Below are positions 61,737 through 64,000 of a stretch of 64,000 nucleotides of DNA, piece after piece. Position numbers and translations under genes: made by a program. Every line of letters begins with the position of its first letter. The stretch's first letter is position 1. Source of the stretch: Nostoc sp. FACHB-110 (GTDB taxonomy: Bacteria > Cyanobacteriota > Cyanobacteriia > Cyanobacteriales > Nostocaceae); NCBI RefSeq assembly GCF_014697425.1, contig NZ_JACJRU010000032.1, forward strand, positions 1 to 64,000, in the 5' to 3' direction. The notes beneath the pieces are model-generated. The model worked only from the letters and a program-made list of their open reading frames with translations, had not been told where the DNA came from and ran no database searches.

Positions 61737-63308
61737 TCAGCCAGCTACTTCCACCGCTTGGCAGGGCATCATCCGGTGCGCCTTCTTGAGGATGTCTGCT
61801 GCTCGTTCGCCTATGACGACGCAGGGGGCCATCGTATTTCCACTCGTAATCTCAGGCATGATGGAAGCATCCGCCACGCGCAGCTTATTGATGCCATAGA
61901 CCTTCAGCTTGCCATCGACTACGGACATGGAATCTTGACCCATCTTGGCAGTACAGGACTGATGCCAGTATGTAACCGCTGCGTTGCGGGCGAAGTTCTC
62001 CATTTCGCTTCGACCTAGTTTGCCTGGCAACGCTTCACGTTTCACTAGCTTCTCGAAGACACTACTATTGCCAAGGTCACGGCAAAGTTCGATGTTGGTG
62101 AATGCGGCTTTCAGGTCATCGGGGTGTGACAGAGTGTTTGCATCGATTAGCACCGGATCGTTTACGTCAGGGCCGGAAAGCCTTACCATACCACGGCTTT
62201 TAGGGTGTGCCAGACCCGCAAACATCGTCCAACCGTGCGCTGGAACCCCAAGGTGAGCCGTATCTGCGCTGGGTACCGGAAACTCAACCTGGCAGTGAAA
62301 CATATCGGGCTGCTTTAGGTTGGGATCACTCGTCCAATAAAGAGTGGCTTCCGAGCCGCCATTGCCAATCTTCTGAGGCTCACGGTATTCAAAGATACAG
62401 CCAAACGAAACATGATCCTGATGATTGTGTCCAACCCCAGGCAGGTGCTGAACAACTGGTATTCCGTGCCTGCGAAGTTCCTCTTCCGGCCCAATTCCGG
62501 ATTGGAGGAGAACTTTCGGCGTATTGATTGCGCCGAGAGAGAGTATGACTTCCTCCGAAGCGTAGTACTGATTGCGTCTGCCATCTTGGATCACCTCAAC
62601 TCCTATAACAGACCTGTTATCAAAGATAAGCTTGTTAACAATGGTGTGAGTCAAGACCGATAAGTTTGGCTGATTCAGGAGAGGATAGACATACGATCGA
62701 AAGATGGAAGAGCGATATCCGTTCCGGATAATTAGATCGTTTATGGCGGCACCTCCGCGCCCTTCCATCATTTCGCCGTTGGGACTCTCGAAACGTGGAA
62801 TACCCATGCTGTTTGCAGCCTCAACCATTGCCTGTGCAATGGGCTGAGGATTTGCTGCGGATTCCACATAAACAGGGCCGCCTGTTCCCCGACGCACAGG
62901 GTCACTTGCTCCCTGCCAGTTTTCGATACGGCGATAGATATCCAGGATGGATTCATACCCCCACGCCGGATCGCCGGAAGCCTCAGCGAAGTAGTTCCAA
63001 TCATTCTTGTGACCTCTTGCCCACACCATGACGTTGATACTTGAGCCGCCCCCAAGTACCTTGCCCATATTCAGTGGAATTGAGCGTCCGTTCAGATGCG
63101 CGTTGGGCTGTGCAACGAAAGCCCAGTCACGTTCTGATCCAAGATTCAACGGCCATTGTGCTGGAGTCATCACCTCTGGCACTTCATCAGTTCCACCTGC
63201 TTCGATTAGCAGAACATTAACTTGTTTGTCTTCGGCGAGCCTTGCCGCTATTACTGAACCCGCAGGGCCTGCGCCGCAGACGATGAAGTCGTAGTGTTCG
63301 TTCACCAT
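61737..63308 (-). CDS. GMC-family FAD oxidoreductase (choline dehydrogenase-like)
   Basis: A complete 523-residue GMC enzyme. FAD-binding FIVCGAGPAGSVIAARLAED, the GMC signatures GKVLGGGSSINVMVWARG and GAINTPKVLLQSGIGP, and the C-terminal catalytic region with TYWHQSCTAKMG and the closing NTMAPCVVIGERAADIL. Such enzymes oxidise alcohols (choline, glycosides, long-chain or aromatic alcohols); the substrate is unknown. GGAGGT lies 9 bases before the ATG. It is the second gene behind an SDR, 50 bases apart. GC content and codon use differ from the plasmid, which suggests transfer. Confidence 0.95.
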   Translation of the reverse strand: MVNEHYDFIVCGAGPAGSVIAARLAEDKQVNVLLIEAGGTDEVPEVMTPAQWPLNLGSERDWAFVAQPNAHLNGRSIPLNMGKVLGGGSSINVMVWARGHKNDWNYFAEASGDPAWGYESILDIYRRIENWQGASDPVRRGTGGPVYVESAANPQPIAQAMVEAANSMGIPRFESPNGEMMEGRGGAAINDLIIRNGYRSSIFRSYVYPLLNQPNLSVLTHTIVNKLIFDNRSVIGVEVIQDGRRNQYYASEEVILSLGAINTPKVLLQSGIGPEEELRRHGIPVVQHLPGVGHNHQDHVSFGCIFEYREPQKIGNGGSEATLYWTSDPNLKQPDMFHCQVEFPVPSADTAHLGVPAHGWTMFAGLAHPKSRGMVRLSGPDVNDPVLIDANTLSHPDDLKAAFTNIELCRDLGNSSVFEKLVKREALPGKLGRSEMENFARNAAVTYWHQSCTAKMGQDSMSVVDGKLKVYGINKLRVADASIMPEITSGNTMAPCVVIGERAADILKKAHRMMPCQAVEVAG

Positions 63309-63358
63309 GAGAGAAGTACCTCCAAATTTCGTAATGTTGATTTGTTCTTGCTTGGGCG

Positions 63359-64000
63359 TTAGACGGTCGGGATCGTTCCTCCGTCAATGACATATTCAGC
63401 ACCTGTGATGTAAGAGGCGCGATCGGACACCAGAAAAGCGACAAGCTCCGCGACCTCTTCAGGGCGACCCGGTCGTCCCATCGGGATTCCTCCGAGTGAG
63501 TCCATCAGCCCTTGGCGTTGAGCATCAAGGTCTGTGCCGGACTGCTGAGCTAATCTCTCGATGAGTCTCTCAGCCGCCTTCGTTTCGATGAAACCGGGCG
63601 CGACGGCGTTGACGCGCACCCCCTGGGGCGCAACTTCGTTTGACAGCCCTTTGCTGTAGGTTGCCAGCGCCGCTTTTGCCGCCGCATACGCTAATGTCGC
63701 GTCGTAAAGCGGGAGCCGACTCTGGATCGACGAGATATGGATGATGACACCTGACTTCTGTTCAAGCATCCGGGGCAGAAACGCCCGATCCAAACGGACG
63801 GCAGCGAATAAATTGTCATTGACTGCTTGCTGCCAATCCCCATCTGTCAGGGCAAGCGCACCGCCGCTTGGTGCAGAGGAACCGCCGACATTATTAATTA
63901 GGATGTCCACACTGCCGAAACGAGCGAATACTTCCTGCACAAGTTTGTTTACCCCATCGGGCGTGCTGAGGTCAGTCCCTATGAACAGGTCAGGCGATTG
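63359..64000 (-). CDS. Short-chain dehydrogenase/reductase, partial at the window edge
   Basis: The last 213 residues of an SDR oxidoreductase; the start lies beyond base 64000. Present: VDILINNVGGSSAPSGG, the catalytic Ser in IIHISSIQSRLP, the YxxxK of YAAAKAALATYSKGL and the C-terminal GRPGRPEEVAELVAFLVSDR, YITGAEYVIDGGT. The N-terminal glycine-rich NAD(P)-binding motif is outside the window. It precedes the GMC gene in the same transcript; together they could act on an alcohol/aldehyde pair. Confidence 0.93.
   Translation of the reverse strand, partial: QSPDLFIGTDLSTPDGVNKLVQEVFARFGSVDILINNVGGSSAPSGGALALTDGDWQQAVNDNLFAAVRLDRAFLPRMLEQKSGVIIHISSIQSRLPLYDATLAYAAAKAALATYSKGLSNEVAPQGVRVNAVAPGFIETKAAERLIERLAQQSGTDLDAQRQGLMDSLGGIPMGRPGRPEEVAELVAFLVSDRASYITGAEYVIDGGTIPTV

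Noticed and set aside
61984..63294. Plus-strand frames over the GMC gene
   Set aside because: They are antisense shadows of a well-conserved GMC enzyme.

Overview
The window reads as part of a large plasmid from a filamentous, Nostoc-like cyanobacterium. The octamer GCGATCGC (HIP1) is frequent. There is an intact CyRepA1-type plasmid replication gene (58202-61504), a chain of small plasmid-type genes in front of it, a PEP-CTERM protein, a NucA/NuiA nuclease-inhibitor pair, FHA-free STPK-type kinases typical of these organisms, and a very dense load of small dispersed repeats. No rRNA or tRNA genes were recognised. Low GC and AT-rich spacers dominate; only the right edge (61.7-64.0 kb) is clearly GC-richer and looks acquired.

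Layout. 0-4.3 kb: TnpB remnant with its right end, a plasmid protein, an XRE repressor with operator-like repeats, a DinD/BRO-N protein and a putative replication accessory gene. 4.3-13 kb: AT-rich duplicated spacer, a nine-repeat CARDB protein cut short beside an IS1182-like element that carries its own ribbon-helix-helix gene. 13.5-17.8 kb: secreted proteins next to a phoD remnant split by a MITE. 18-23.7 kb: dead IS4 copies, an RTX protein, a secreted protein and an AI-2E-type transporter. 23.7-32.3 kb: two protein kinases (one with a nonsense codon), an SPFH protein, nuiA/nucA and a CPBP protease. 32.3-42.7 kb: a graveyard of repeats and broken genes (repA, phoD, DUF4351, DUF928, ISL3) with a few intact genes (DUF5132, an RHH/alpha-CTD-like protein, GyrI-like, DUF3102, HU). 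42.9-50.7 kb: a TPM protein, an hsdR remnant and two candidate accessory systems that converge on a shared terminator. 50.8-61.5 kb: plasmid backbone leading into repA. 61.7-64 kb: a GMC oxidoreductase/SDR operon.

The two most interesting accessory modules are adjacent. The first (45077-48000) joins a protein of the 5-hmdU DNA kinase helical-domain family (putative thymine-hypermodification clade), a DUF1643 protein and a two-part MazG-like NTP pyrophosphohydrolase. The second (50650-48075, minus strand) joins an HNH-motif protein with a glycine-rich hydrophobic domain to an actin-like ATPase with its own N-terminal hydrophobic glycine-zipper and coiled coil. Neither matches a system I can name with confidence.

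The region is also a record of small-element activity: a four-helix-bundle (23S-IVP-type) gene inside a perfect 33-bp inverted repeat that splits a plasmid gene; a MITE family with five copies, one with a 10-bp target duplication inside phoD and two sitting at recombination breakpoints; 21-bp inserts that split HIP1-like sites; and several partial copies of repA and its partner gene, which suggests fusion of related plasmid backbones followed by decay.
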